A stretch of DNA of 52,611 nucleotides, from contig NZ_JACYHE010000040.1 of assembly GCF_021696945.1 (NCBI RefSeq), forward strand, positions 1 through 52,611, written 5' to 3'. The translations under genes and the position numbers were made by a program. This DNA is from Streptomyces sp. JJ36 (GTDB lineage Bacteria; Actinomycetota; Actinomycetes; Streptomycetales; Streptomycetaceae). Each line of letters starts with the position of its first letter. Positions within the stretch are counted from its first letter, which is position 1. Positions 1 through 8,621 of this stretch are shown here, piece after piece. The notes beneath the pieces were generated by a model. The model was not told where the DNA came from, did no database searches, and saw only the letters and a list, made by a program, of their open reading frames with translations.

Positions 1-160
1 GGCCGTGCGGCCCGCAGGGACCGCACGGGCGACCGGGCACCGGGACGGACGCCGGGCCCGTCGTGGGTGGGTACGCCGAGCCGGGCGCCGCCCGGCCGCC
101 CGCGCGGCCCGAGCCCTCGCGAGGTGCCGGCCGCGGCAGGCCGGCGGGGGCTGTGCTCAC
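1..160 (-). CDS. Possible start of a third gene in the nuclease operon (partial, runs off left edge)
   Basis: On the minus strand a GTG at 160-158 overlaps the TGA of the preceding gene by 4 bp (GTGA), the usual Streptomyces coupling signal. The frame stays open for all 53 codons to the window edge. The visible residues are Pro/Gly/Ala/Arg rich, which is typical of a disordered N-terminus, with a CGPC motif near the edge. No domain can be recognised from this fragment. Coupling to the two upstream genes would make it a third member of the Cas4-like operon. A spurious high-GC frame is the main alternative. Confidence 0.35.
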   Translation of the reverse strand, partial: MSTAPAGLPRPAPREGSGRAGGRAAPGSAYPPTTGPASVPVPGRPCGPCGPHG

Positions 161-1677
161 AGGAAGTCCTCCGTCGTCTCCGGGTCGGGCGGGTCCGCCG
201 GCGGCGCACCGCCGTCCGGCGCGGCGGCCGGCGGGCCGCCGTGCGTCCAGGGCGTGTCCTCCGGCTCGGGCAGCCCGGGACCACCACGGGGCGCGTGCTC
301 GAAGAGCGTCCACACCAGCCGGTCGCCCTCCGCCGGCACCGAGCCGGGCGCCGGCTCCCGGCCGCGTCCCATGCCGTTCAGCAGGCGCAGGGTGAGCAGC
401 CCGGTGGCCTGCCCGTGCACCAGTTCGGCGCTCTGCTTCCCGCCGTCCGGCAGCGCCCGGTGCACGGTGCCGCGCTCGGCCAGATGCGGCTGGTCGGCCG
501 TCCGTACGGTGACCAGCGGCCGCGGGCGCGGCCGCGACCCCTCGGTGTACGCCGGCTCGACCGCCGTCACCTCGCCCGCGAACGCCTCACCGGCCAGCCG
601 CCGGGCGGCCATCACCAGCGGATCGTCCAGCGCCTCCTGAGCGTCCAGGCGGGCCTGCGCCTGCTCGCGGGAGGCGAGCTTGCGGGCCGCCGTCACCGCG
701 TCGTCCCGGCGCGGCTGCGGCGGCTCGCCCGCCCGGACCCGGTCCCGGTGGTGGGTGTAGGAGTAGCGGTCCCGCCGCCAGCGGTCGGCCACGCTCGCCC
801 CCTCCGGCAGCGTGCGGAGCAGGTCCACCCCCTCCCACATCGCGTCCCAGGCGGGCCGGAGCTGGGACGCGAGCAGCTCCCGCACCCGCTCCTCCGCCCC
901 TGGGAGGCCCGCGTCGTAGCGCTCCACGGCGGGCGCGAGCAGACGGTTGTCGAAGGCCGGGTCGGTGGCCGGCCCGGCGGGCGGGTGCAGCAACTGCCCC
1001 TGGGGGTCCCGGGCCGTCTCGGCGTGCAGCGCGGCCTGCTCGCCCCCACCGTCCCGCGCCCGGAGCCAGGCCAGCAGGGCGCCCAGGTGCTGGTCCTCCA
1101 GATGGCTCTGACCGGTGCTCCAGTGGCGGGTCAGCAGGCCGGTCATGGGAAGCAGCAGCGAGGAGCCCGGCACCCGGGCGCGCTCGCCGTAGTGCGTCAG
1201 CCACCGCCCGAGCAGCGGCACCTGGGGCGGCGCCGGATACGGCGCCTCCGGATCCTGCTCCGCCGTCCGGCGGAACCGCATGGAGCGCCCGAGCAGCCGG
1301 ACGAACTCCACCGCGGGCGCGTTGGGCACCAGGAGCTGCGGCGCGTCCGCGCACAGCTCCGTCTCCTCACCGCCGCGCGTCTCCGTCTCCACCGCGTCCT
1401 GCGCCGACTCCAGGTGCGGCAGCAACTCCCCGGCGAGCGCGGCCAGAAAGGCGAACCGCAGATCGCGGTCGCGCGGCTGGGGCACGGTGAGCAGCCGCGG
1501 CCGCTCCCGGTCGGTGCCCAGCAGGGCGCCCAGCGGGGCGCCGGCCTCCCCCGCGGTGGTGAGCAGCACCAGCACCATCGGGTGCGCCGCCAGATGCCGG
1601 TGCCGCACCGTGGCGGCGGGCTGCGCCCGTCCGGTGGCCACGGCCTCCATCCGCGCCAGCGTGCCGATCAGCGACAC
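157..1677 (-). CDS. Conserved-looking hypothetical protein coupled to a Cas4-like nuclease
   Basis: A 506-aa protein from a GTG start that overlaps the end of the upstream nuclease gene by 10 bp. The start begins VSLIGTLARMEAV. The same frame is open much further upstream, but that part only shadows the nuclease gene. The product looks soluble, with no signal peptide or membrane segment; a hydrophobic stretch near residues 34-42 is followed by mixed helical sequence rich in Arg, Glu and Leu, and the last 50 residues are Pro/Gly rich. I recognise no catalytic motif. The tight coupling to a RecB/Cas4-type nuclease suggests a partner in DNA processing, which is inference only. Confidence 0.8.
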   Translation of the reverse strand: MSLIGTLARMEAVATGRAQPAATVRHRHLAAHPMVLVLLTTAGEAGAPLGALLGTDRERPRLLTVPQPRDRDLRFAFLAALAGELLPHLESAQDAVETETRGGEETELCADAPQLLVPNAPAVEFVRLLGRSMRFRRTAEQDPEAPYPAPPQVPLLGRWLTHYGERARVPGSSLLLPMTGLLTRHWSTGQSHLEDQHLGALLAWLRARDGGGEQAALHAETARDPQGQLLHPPAGPATDPAFDNRLLAPAVERYDAGLPGAEERVRELLASQLRPAWDAMWEGVDLLRTLPEGASVADRWRRDRYSYTHHRDRVRAGEPPQPRRDDAVTAARKLASREQAQARLDAQEALDDPLVMAARRLAGEAFAGEVTAVEPAYTEGSRPRPRPLVTVRTADQPHLAERGTVHRALPDGGKQSAELVHGQATGLLTLRLLNGMGRGREPAPGSVPAEGDRLVWTLFEHAPRGGPGLPEPEDTPWTHGGPPAAAPDGGAPPADPPDPETTEDFL

Positions 1678-3257
1678 GGCGCCTCCCTCCTCGTGGCCTC
1701 GCCGGCCTCGGCGGCCTGCCCGTCCGGCACCGGGCGGGCGGCGTCCCGCGCCGCGGCCTCGGCCAGGGCCTCGGCCCGCAGGGCGGCCGCGCGCCGCAGG
1801 GCGGCCGCGGCCGGGTCGTCCCCGGGGCTGCCGCCCGCCGCGGGCGCGTCTTCGCCGGCCCGGTCCGCCGGCACCGTGCGGTCCCGGCCGGGGCGGCCTT
1901 CCGCGCTCGGGCCCGGGCGGTTCGCCTCGCGCCCCGTGCCGTGCCGGGACCCGTCGCGCGCGGTGGCGTCCGGGCGGGTCCCGCCCTCCGCGGTGCCCTC
2001 CGGGTCCGTCGCGTCCTGCGGAATGCGGTGCGGGCCGGTCCGGTCTCGTGCGGGCGCGTGCCGGCCGGCCTCGTCCGGCACGATGCCGTGCGGGCCGTCC
2101 CGGTTCCGGGCGGGCGCGTCCGCGGCGTCCGTGCCCGTGACGTCCGCACCCGGCGCCTCGTCCCCGTGACCCGGCGCCTCGGGGCCCGCCCCGGAGGCGG
2201 CCGCCAGCACCTCGTCCACCGTGGTGAGCCCGCCCAGCTCGCCCCGCACCGAGCGGCCCAGCGCCGTCACCGATCCCTCGGCGCGTGCCGTGGCCCGGCA
2301 GTGGAACGCCAGCTCGCAGCTGGCCAGGCACTCGGGGGCGTAGGCCGCCGGGACCGTCGCGACCGCCTCCCGCAGCTCCCCGGCCGGGCGCTCCGGGTCG
2401 AAGCGGGTGCCCTCCGGGACCGCCGCGGCGATCTCCTCCAGCCGCGTCAGCCGGGCGAGTTGCCGGCGGGTGCTCGCGAGTTGCTTACGCAGGTCGACCG
2501 CGGCCGCCGTCGGCAGGTTGGAGAAGTCCCGGGGACAGACCAGCAGCGCGAACGGGCGCACCACCGCGCCGCCGGCCGCCGCCGCGGCCTCCTCCAGCGC
2601 CAGCGCGTACACCGCGGCCTGCCGGGCCGCGGCGCCCACCTTCGCCGGATCGGCCGAACCGTCCAGCACCGGGAAGGACTTGATCTCCAGCACCGTCCAG
2701 CTCCCGTCCGGGTGGACGGCGACCGCGTCCGGCTCCAGATGCACCGGCGACCCGGCGATCTCCAGCGCCAGCATCGGGTGGCGCAGCAGGGCCCAGCGCC
2801 CGGCCGCGGTGGCCTCCCCGAGCGCCAGCCGGGTGCGGGCGGTGCGGCCGGCCGGGCCGTCCGCCGCCAGCTCGGGCAAGGCCACCTCGCCGGGCTCCGG
2901 CGCGCTCTCGCCCGTACGCGCGCACAGCAGCCGGATCAGCTCCGCGCCGCCGTCCCGGGTGACCCGGGCCTCGAAGGCGTTCCCCCGGACGAACGCGAAC
3001 TGGGACTGACCGAACGGTGCGGGGGCGCCCAGCGCCGACGCCACGGCGGCCTTGTCCACCCCGGCGCCGTCCAGCAGGGCGCGGCGGCGGCAGCCCGGGT
3101 TCGCGGCGAGCGCGGCCAGGGCCCGGGCGTCCAGCGGGCGCGGCGGCACCTCCGGGCCGCCGCGCAGCTCAGCGAGTTGCCGGTGCAGGGGTGTCGGCTG
3201 CGCCGGCAGCTCCGGGGCCCGGCTGCCGGCCGCCGTGCGGCCGTGGGGTGTCGTCAT
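1668..3257 (-). CDS. Cas4/RecB-like PD-(D/E)XK nuclease with predicted 4Fe-4S cluster
   Basis: A 529-aa protein. The PD-(D/E)XK core is visible in order: RGNAFE around residues 91-96, EPD at 176-178, EIK at 191-193, then a Q...Y helix at 213-217. One cysteine before the core (C56) and three after it (C310, C314, C320; spacing Cx3Cx5C) reproduce the split iron-sulfur ligand set of Cas4 and AddB nucleases. Residues from about 350 onward form a long charged, low-complexity tail. No cas gene or CRISPR repeat is in the window, so this is a solitary Cas4-like nuclease, probably acting in DNA repair or defence. The ATG was chosen because GAGG lies 9 nt upstream. The beginning overlaps the upstream PAP2 gene by 89 bp, so a later start is possible. 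Confidence 0.82.
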   Translation of the reverse strand: MTTPHGRTAAGSRAPELPAQPTPLHRQLAELRGGPEVPPRPLDARALAALAANPGCRRRALLDGAGVDKAAVASALGAPAPFGQSQFAFVRGNAFEARVTRDGGAELIRLLCARTGESAPEPGEVALPELAADGPAGRTARTRLALGEATAAGRWALLRHPMLALEIAGSPVHLEPDAVAVHPDGSWTVLEIKSFPVLDGSADPAKVGAAARQAAVYALALEEAAAAAGGAVVRPFALLVCPRDFSNLPTAAAVDLRKQLASTRRQLARLTRLEEIAAAVPEGTRFDPERPAGELREAVATVPAAYAPECLASCELAFHCRATARAEGSVTALGRSVRGELGGLTTVDEVLAAASGAGPEAPGHGDEAPGADVTGTDAADAPARNRDGPHGIVPDEAGRHAPARDRTGPHRIPQDATDPEGTAEGGTRPDATARDGSRHGTGREANRPGPSAEGRPGRDRTVPADRAGEDAPAAGGSPGDDPAAAALRRAAALRAEALAEAAARDAARPVPDGQAAEAGEATRREAPCR

Positions 3258-4224
3258 CGGCTGTCGCCTCGGGCGCTTCGCGGGTGGGTGCGGTACGCCG
3301 GGCAGTCTGGCATCCGGCACCGACAGCCGGTGCGCCCGGTGCCGTCCGCACCGGCGTGCCGCCGGGGCCGGGGGCGCCCCGACGCGGTTGCGGCACGCTC
3401 CCGCGGTGCACCGCCCCGCCCGTACGGACCACCGTGGTGCCCGCAGGGGCGACCGGTCCCCGCGCTCCCCGGCGCACGGGTGCGAACCGGTCGCGCAGTG
3501 CGCCCGCCGCGCGCTGCACCGCGGGGGTGAGCAGCAGCCCCAGCCCCATCACCGCGACCCCCGCCACGGCGTCCAGCAGATAGTGGTTGGCGGTGCCCAT
3601 CACCACCAGCGTGATGGCGAGCGGGTAGAGGAACACCGGCGCCCGCACCGCACGGCGGCCGCCCGCGTACCGCCAGACCACCACGGCGCACCACAGCGAC
3701 CAGCCGACATGGAGGCTGGGCATCGCCGCGTACTGGTTGGTGAGGCCGCCCAGCCCCTCCGGCGCGCTGGCCTCCCCGGCCCACCAGCCGTAGTCGGCGT
3801 ACCGGGCCATGGTGTCCACGAAGCCGTATGCCGGGTCGAGGAGGCGTGGCGGGCAGGTCGGGAAAAGCGTGAACCCGGCCAGGCCCAGCACCGTGGAGGT
3901 GAGCAGCCAGGTGCGCATCGCCCGGTACCCGGAGGGGCGGCGGCGCCAGAGCCACACCAGGACCAGCGGGGTGAGCACATAGTGCAGCGAGGCGTAGACG
4001 TAGTCGGCGGCGATGCCGAGCCACGCCTCGGTGCTGAACAGCCGGTTCAGCGGGCGGACGACGTCCAGCCGGAGGCTCTGCTCGGCGCGGAGCACGCCGA
4101 GGCCGTGGTCGACCGCCGTGCTCACGTCCCCCCGGGCCACCAGCCGCCCCGCGGAGTAGAGCCCGTACACCGCGATCACCAGCGGTATCTCCGTCCACCA
4201 GCGGAGCCGGCGGGCTGCAGGCAT
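3169..4224 (-). CDS. PAP2-superfamily membrane phosphatase / inositolphosphotransferase-like
   Basis: A 351-aa integral membrane protein with about six hydrophobic segments (near residues 12-30, 72-92, 106-122, 170-186, 197-211, 215-233). The PAP2 signature is split as in the family: R127 in FPTCPPRLL, SLHVGW with H172, and NHYLLDAVAG with H214 and D218. These residues dephosphorylate lipid phosphates or transfer phospho-headgroups at the outer membrane face. The last ~100 residues are hydrophilic and Pro/Gly/Ala/Arg rich, and their coding region overlaps the start of the nuclease gene by 89 bp. Transcription is co-directional with the nuclease operon. The true substrate cannot be read from the sequence. 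Confidence 0.85.
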   Translation of the reverse strand: MPAARRLRWWTEIPLVIAVYGLYSAGRLVARGDVSTAVDHGLGVLRAEQSLRLDVVRPLNRLFSTEAWLGIAADYVYASLHYVLTPLVLVWLWRRRPSGYRAMRTWLLTSTVLGLAGFTLFPTCPPRLLDPAYGFVDTMARYADYGWWAGEASAPEGLGGLTNQYAAMPSLHVGWSLWCAVVVWRYAGGRRAVRAPVFLYPLAITLVVMGTANHYLLDAVAGVAVMGLGLLLTPAVQRAAGALRDRFAPVRRGARGPVAPAGTTVVRTGGAVHRGSVPQPRRGAPGPGGTPVRTAPGAPAVGAGCQTARRTAPTREAPEATADDDTPRPHGGRQPGPGAAGAADTPAPATR

Positions 4225-4428
4225 ACGAGTCGCCCCCCAAGATCGTTGCGGTCCGGTGACCGTCGCCCCACGCGACGGCATACCCGGGGGAAAGGACGCC
4301 TCCGGCCCCCGCCCGGGTTGAGGCGGCTGGGGCGGGTGATGATGGGACGGGTCGCCGGCCGCCGGACGGAGCCCGACGGCCCGGACGGACGGCGCACGGC
4401 GACGGCACGGCGCGGAGGACGGAGGGCC

Positions 4429-5025
4429 ATGGCGGCACGCATTCTGCTGGTACGGCACGGGCGGACGGAGTGGTCGGCCGCCGGGCGGCACACCGGGCAC
4501 ACCGACGTGCCGCTGGTGGACGACGGCCGGCGCACCGCGAAGCTGCTCGGCGCGCGGCTGCACCGCGCGCCCTGGGACGGACTGCCGGGCGCCGAGGTGT
4601 GCACCAGCCCGCTCGCGCGGGCGCGCGAGACGTGCGAGCTGGCGGGCTTCGGCACACGGGCGACCCGCTGGGACGCGCTGCGGGAGTGGGACTACGGCGA
4701 CTACGAGGGCCTGACCAGTGCGCAGATCACCGAACGGGCCGGCCCGGACTGGTTCCTGTGGCGGGACGGCGTCGCCGGAGGGGAACCACTCTCCGCGGTC
4801 GCGGCCCGCGCCGACGAGGTGGTGGCGTGGGCGCGCTCCGCGGACCGCGATGTGCTGCTCTTCGCGCACGGGCACCTGCTGCGGGTGCTGGCCGCGCGCT
4901 GGCTCGGGTACGGGCCGGAGTTCGCGGCGCGGCTCCGGCTGGACCCGGCCTCCCTCTCGGTCCTGGACTGGGCCTACGGCACACCGGCCGTCCAGCGCTG
5001 GAACGACACCGGCCACCTGGACTGA
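4429..5025 (+). CDS. Histidine phosphatase family protein (phosphoglycerate-mutase-like)
   Basis: A 198-aa cytosolic protein starting MAARILLVRHGRTEW. It carries the family RHG motif with the phospho-accepting histidine near residue 10, a central REWDYGDYEG segment, and the second catalytic histidine in LLFAHGHLLRVLAARWL near residue 145. Length and motifs fit the acid-phosphatase-type branch that acts on small phosphoesters. The ATG is preceded by GGAGGACGGAGG. It diverges from the PAP2 gene about 200 bp away and is followed by a hairpin terminator. The substrate is unknown. Confidence 0.9.
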   Translation: MAARILLVRHGRTEWSAAGRHTGHTDVPLVDDGRRTAKLLGARLHRAPWDGLPGAEVCTSPLARARETCELAGFGTRATRWDALREWDYGDYEGLTSAQITERAGPDWFLWRDGVAGGEPLSAVAARADEVVAWARSADRDVLLFAHGHLLRVLAARWLGYGPEFAARLRLDPASLSVLDWAYGTPAVQRWNDTGHLD

Positions 5026-5047
5026 GGGCCGCCACGCTCCGGGACGC

Positions 5048-5070
5048 CGGGCCCCGGAGCGCGGGGCCCG
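5048..5070 (+). terminator. Hairpin after the histidine phosphatase gene
   Basis: A perfect 9-bp GC stem (CGGGCCCCG / CGGGGCCCG) with a 5-nt loop, 23 nt past the stop codon. There is no T-tract, which is common for actinomycete terminators. Confidence 0.55.
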
Positions 5071-5441
5071 ACACCCGGCCCCCGGCCGCGAACAGCGGGT
5101 CTCACGGGAGCCGGGGCGCCGCCCCGCGTCGCGCCCCCGCGGCGGGAGCGGCGTGGGCGACGTCCGCAGCCCGGACCCCGCCGGACCCGGGTGCCTGATG
5201 TGGGCGAGCGCCCGCAGCGTGCGCGGCGGTCTCGGTGGCGCCGCGCCGCCTGGTCACCCCGTCCGCGCGGGCGCCGGGGCGTGCAAGCGGTGCCAGCGGG
5301 GCCCCGGCGGTGGGGCGCCGCCGCGGGCGCCCTCCCCGGCGGACGGACTTCCCGGCCGCCGTGGGGGCCGGCGGGAACCGGCACGTGCGCCCCGGGGGCC
5401 GCGCGCCCCGGCTCACGCCGCGGGGCGCACGGGGCCCCGGC
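5071..5441. other. Convergent intergenic region, no gene seen
   Basis: About 370 bp of very GC-rich sequence between convergent genes. No frame has both a ribosome site and protein-like composition. The only structure seen is an 8-bp hairpin at 5403-5428 (GCGCCCCG / CGGGGCGC, 10-nt loop) placed to terminate the minus-strand regulator gene. Confidence 0.5.
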
Positions 5442-6854
5442 TCACCCCGGGCGGCTGCCCTGCCGGGCGAGGAAGCGGGCCACGCGCGGCTCCCGGTGGT
5501 ACGGGCGCAGGCGGTCGGCCGCGGTGTCGAGCATGCCCCTGATGCGCGTGGACCGTACGGGCCCCAGCAGCGCCAGTGCGCGCATGCCGGTGGCCGCCGC
5601 CTCCTCGGCCTCGCCTCCGGCGGCCAGGTCCCCGGCGAGTTCCGCGGTGAACAGCGCTCGGTTGCGGACGAAGTGGGGCTGCTGGAGCGCGACCGCGCGG
5701 CGGGCGTGCCGCGCCGCCGGGCCCCAGGCGCCGAGCGCGGCCCAGCACTGGGACTCCAGGCCCTCCAGTTCGGCCTCGCCGAAGAAGCTCATCCAGGGCG
5801 GGTCGTTCTCCGTGGGCCCGCGCGCGAACAGGTCGCGGGCCTGGGAGAGCGCGGTCTCGCAGGCGGAGCGGTCGCCCAGGCCGGCCCAGCCGCCCGCCTC
5901 GCGCAGCGCGAGCAGCGCCAGCAGCCGCGGCGACCCCAGTCGCCGGGCGGCCTGCCGGCCCGCCTGCGCGGCGCGTACGGCCTCCCGGGGCCGGCTCGCG
6001 TCCCGGGCGAGGAACGCGGTGTTGCAGAACGCGTGCGCCTCCAGCCGGGTGTCGCCGGCGACCCGGGCGGTGGCCAGCGCCTCCGCGTAGTGGGAGCGCG
6101 CGTCGGCGAAGCGGCCGGAGTCATGGGCCAGCCAGCCGACGGAGAGGGCGAGTTCGCCCGCGCCGGAGTGCAGCCGTTCGGAGACGGGGCGGTCGGCGGT
6201 GCCCCGGTCGAGCAGGTCGTAAGCGGCCCGCAGGGTCTCGCCCGCCCTCCGGTAGAGGCCGTCGGCGCCGTGCCGGTCGTCCAGTAGCCGGATGCGGGTG
6301 ACCGCGTCCTCGACGGCGGCGGCGTCGGCGGCGCCGACGCGTACGGGGGTGGCTGAGGCAGGGTGGGCCGCGGCGCCGGTCAGCGAGACAGCGGCCAGGG
6401 CGGCAGGGCCGCCGGTCATGAACGCGCGACGTAGCACGTCGCTCTCCTCGTCGTGTTCGGGTAACTCGGGGAATGCGCCGTCCTCCCGGCCCACCGGGGC
6501 CTCCGGTGGGTGCGCCGAAGCCGGCAAGGGCGTGTGCCCGTCGCTTCGCGCCCCGCGGGTACGCGCGGCCCGCCCGCGGACGGACTCGCGCGCCGCAAAG
6601 CCCATGTCCGCGAGCGAGTGCCCGGGGAACATGTGCGTGAACACCCGCTCGTAGGCGTAGTTGGGACACCGGATCTCCCCGGCCTCCACCCGCCCGATGT
6701 AGCGGGCGTCGCAGGCGACCTGCTCGCCGATCTCCCGTGCGGCCCTGCGTACGGCGGCCGCGAACTCGCCGGGCGAGAGGCTGCCGCGCAGTCGCCGGAA
6801 GGCGGTGTTGGGCCCATGGTCCGGACCCGTCGACGCAGAGGGTGACGACGCCAT
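5442..6854 (-). CDS. Helix-turn-helix regulator with TPR-like C-terminal domain
   Basis: A 470-aa protein. Residues ~28-80 form a Cro/XRE-like DNA-binding region (FAAAVRRAAREIGEQVAC, DARYIGRVEAGEIRCPNYAYERVF). Residues ~145-175 hold RRAFMTGGPAALAAVSLTGAA, a hydrophobic stretch typical of this Streptomyces family. From ~190 on, repeated helix pairs rich in Ala/Arg/Leu (for example GRFADARSHYAEALATARVAGD) look like tetratricopeptide repeats. The architecture resembles NsdA-type developmental regulators of Streptomyces. The ATG was chosen because family similarity begins just after it; the upstream open frame is a shadow. It is divergent from a small conserved gene, so the 195 bp between them probably carries both promoters. 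Confidence 0.85.
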   Translation of the reverse strand: MASSPSASTGPDHGPNTAFRRLRGSLSPGEFAAAVRRAAREIGEQVACDARYIGRVEAGEIRCPNYAYERVFTHMFPGHSLADMGFAARESVRGRAARTRGARSDGHTPLPASAHPPEAPVGREDGAFPELPEHDEESDVLRRAFMTGGPAALAAVSLTGAAAHPASATPVRVGAADAAAVEDAVTRIRLLDDRHGADGLYRRAGETLRAAYDLLDRGTADRPVSERLHSGAGELALSVGWLAHDSGRFADARSHYAEALATARVAGDTRLEAHAFCNTAFLARDASRPREAVRAAQAGRQAARRLGSPRLLALLALREAGGWAGLGDRSACETALSQARDLFARGPTENDPPWMSFFGEAELEGLESQCWAALGAWGPAARHARRAVALQQPHFVRNRALFTAELAGDLAAGGEAEEAAATGMRALALLGPVRSTRIRGMLDTAADRLRPYHREPRVARFLARQGSRPG

Positions 6855-7049
6855 GCCCGGACCGTACCGGCTGCGCCGCGCCCGGAATGCCCCGTTCGAT
6901 TTCACGCGCCGGGCAAACCCACGACAAAACGGAAATCCACCCTGCGATCTGCCATGAACTGCCATCCTTTGCGGCGGTCCGTCGCCGTAGCCGTTGACGC
7001 CGCGCTGCGTTGAACCTGGTACGAGCGACCCGCTAAGGAGTGGTCCGAC

Positions 7050-7457
7050 GTGCTGGACACCCATGTGACGGCGAACGGCCCGGCCTGCGGCGCGCCGGCG
7101 CCCGGCGCCGGCGAGGAGCCCTGCGATCTCGTGACGGTCCCCGCCCGGCAGGGCCTGGAGGCCGTCGACATCCTCCGGCTGCGCGACGGCCTCGGACCCG
7201 TGCTGCACGACGGCGCGGGCGACACCCTCGGTTTCCTGGTGCCGCCGGGCACCGCGGCCGGCTGGGACCTCCCGGGCAGCGCCTGCACCCCGACCTGCGC
7301 GCGCAGCCCGCGCCGTGCCGCCGAGCCGCCGGTCACCGGCACCGGCTGGCTGGTGCCGCCCTGGGGCGCGTACCGCCGGACGACTGAGCCCGGCCGGCTG
7401 CGGGCCGCGCTGGGCGAGGCGGCCCGCACGATCGAGGCCGTCGACCGCTGCCGGTGA
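7050..7457 (+). CDS. Small conserved Streptomyces protein of unknown function
   Basis: A 135-aa protein from a GTG start with an ideal AAGGAG 9 nt upstream. The sequence is soluble, with a central LGFLVPPGTAAGWDLPGSAC segment and a later GTGWLVPP segment; the repeated VPP motifs look like part of a compact beta-rich fold. The end (LRAALGEAARTIEAVDRCR) is a helix. I recall similar proteins of this size encoded beside TPR-type regulators in other streptomycetes, but know no assigned function. The divergent arrangement with the regulator suggests it may be its target. It ends in a terminator-like hairpin. Confidence 0.82.
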   Translation: MLDTHVTANGPACGAPAPGAGEEPCDLVTVPARQGLEAVDILRLRDGLGPVLHDGAGDTLGFLVPPGTAAGWDLPGSACTPTCARSPRRAAEPPVTGTGWLVPPWGAYRRTTEPGRLRAALGEAARTIEAVDRCR

Positions 7458-7472
7458 CCGCCCCCGGCGGCA

Positions 7473-7503
7473 CGGCACCCCGGCGCCGGAACGCCGGGTG
7501 CCG
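7473..7503 (+). terminator. Hairpin after the small conserved gene
   Basis: CGGCACCCCGGCG pairs with CGCCGGGTGCCG, a 12-bp stem with one bulged C and a 6-nt loop, 15 nt downstream of the stop codon. Confidence 0.55.
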
Positions 7504-7547
7504 CGCCCGGCGCGCGCCCACCCGCCGGCGGAACGGATACTGGTGCC

Positions 7548-8489
7548 GTGGCCAGGAGGAAACGCGGTGGCGCGCGCGGCGCCGCACACGCCCCGGAGCA
7601 CGCCGGTACGGGCCGGCGCACCCGGCGGGCGCGCACGGCGCTGACCGAGCCCGTCGGCGGCGGACCGGCCCGGCTGGAACCGGACCCGGACCGGGCACGC
7701 GGCTGGACGCTGGTGCTCGACGGCGCGCCGCAGTCCCATGTCGACCTGGACGACCCGGCGTACCTGGACTTCGCCTACCAGCGCCGGTTCGGGCACGTGG
7801 CCGACCTGGTGGCGCCGCCGGGGCGGCCGGTCCGTGCGGTGCACCTGGGCGGCGGCGCCCTCACGCTGGCACGCTATGTCGCCGCCACCCGGCCGCGCTC
7901 CACCCAGCAGGTCGCCGAGGTGGACGGGGCACTGGTGCGGTTCGTCCGCCACGAGCTCCCGCTGGAGAACGGCTGGCGCGTCAAGGTACGGACCGCGGAC
8001 GCCCGGGAGGCGCTGGGCAGAATCCCGGACGACTGGGCGGACCTGGTCTTCTCCGACGTCTTTGAGGGCGCCCGCACGCCCGCCCATCTGAACAGCGCCG
8101 AGTTCCTCGCCGAGGCCCGGCGGGTGCTCTGCCCCGGCGGCCTCTACGCCGCCAACCTCGCGGACGGCGCGGGCCCCGGACGGCCCGGCGACGGCGGGAC
8201 GCTGCCCCACCTGCGGGCCCAGATCGCCACCGCGCACAGCGTGTTCGGCGAGGTCTGCGTGGTGGCCGACCCGGCGGTGCTGCGCGGGCGCCGGTTCGGC
8301 AACACGGTGCTCGTCGCGGGCGACGCCGGACTGCCGCTCGCCGAGCTGACCCGGCGCACGGCCGGGGACCCGCACCCGGGCCGGGTGGAACACGGCCGGG
8401 CGCTGGTGGAGTTCACCGGCGGCGCCGCAGCCGTGACCGACCGCACCGCCGTCCCGTCGCCCCGGCCCCCGGAGGGCGCCCTCTCCTGA
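7548..8489 (+). CDS. Spermidine-synthase-like SAM-fold protein
   Basis: A 313-aa protein. After a basic, disordered N-terminus (~1-45), it has the nucleotide-binding glycine motif AVHLGGGALTLARYVA, the acidic QVAEVD motif that follows it, and DLVFSDVFEGARTPAHL, matching the Rossmann core of spermidine synthase/SpeE-like enzymes. The canonical polyamine-binding motif is poorly conserved, so it may be a SAM-dependent methyltransferase rather than a true aminopropyltransferase. Start GTG at 7548 gives the basic N-terminus, but its ribosome site is weak; a nearby AGGAGG belongs to another frame. It runs alone and converges on the next gene. Confidence 0.82.
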   Translation: MARRKRGGARGAAHAPEHAGTGRRTRRARTALTEPVGGGPARLEPDPDRARGWTLVLDGAPQSHVDLDDPAYLDFAYQRRFGHVADLVAPPGRPVRAVHLGGGALTLARYVAATRPRSTQQVAEVDGALVRFVRHELPLENGWRVKVRTADAREALGRIPDDWADLVFSDVFEGARTPAHLNSAEFLAEARRVLCPGGLYAANLADGAGPGRPGDGGTLPHLRAQIATAHSVFGEVCVVADPAVLRGRRFGNTVLVAGDAGLPLAELTRRTAGDPHPGRVEHGRALVEFTGGAAAVTDRTAVPSPRPPEGALS

Positions 8490-8621
8490 GTGCCCCCCGG
8501 CACGCCGCCGCGACGGCGGGCGGCAGTGCCACGAGGTCCTCTGGGGTGGCCGGTTCCTGACGGCACGTCGGGCGCCGGCCGGGCGGGGCACCGCGGCCGC
8601 CGGCCGCCCGTAGCGTGCTCT

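Noticed and set aside
157..2331. Long N-terminal extension of the 506-aa hypothetical protein
   Set aside because: The extension overlaps the nuclease gene in another frame and is low-complexity; the GTG at 1677 fits operon coupling.
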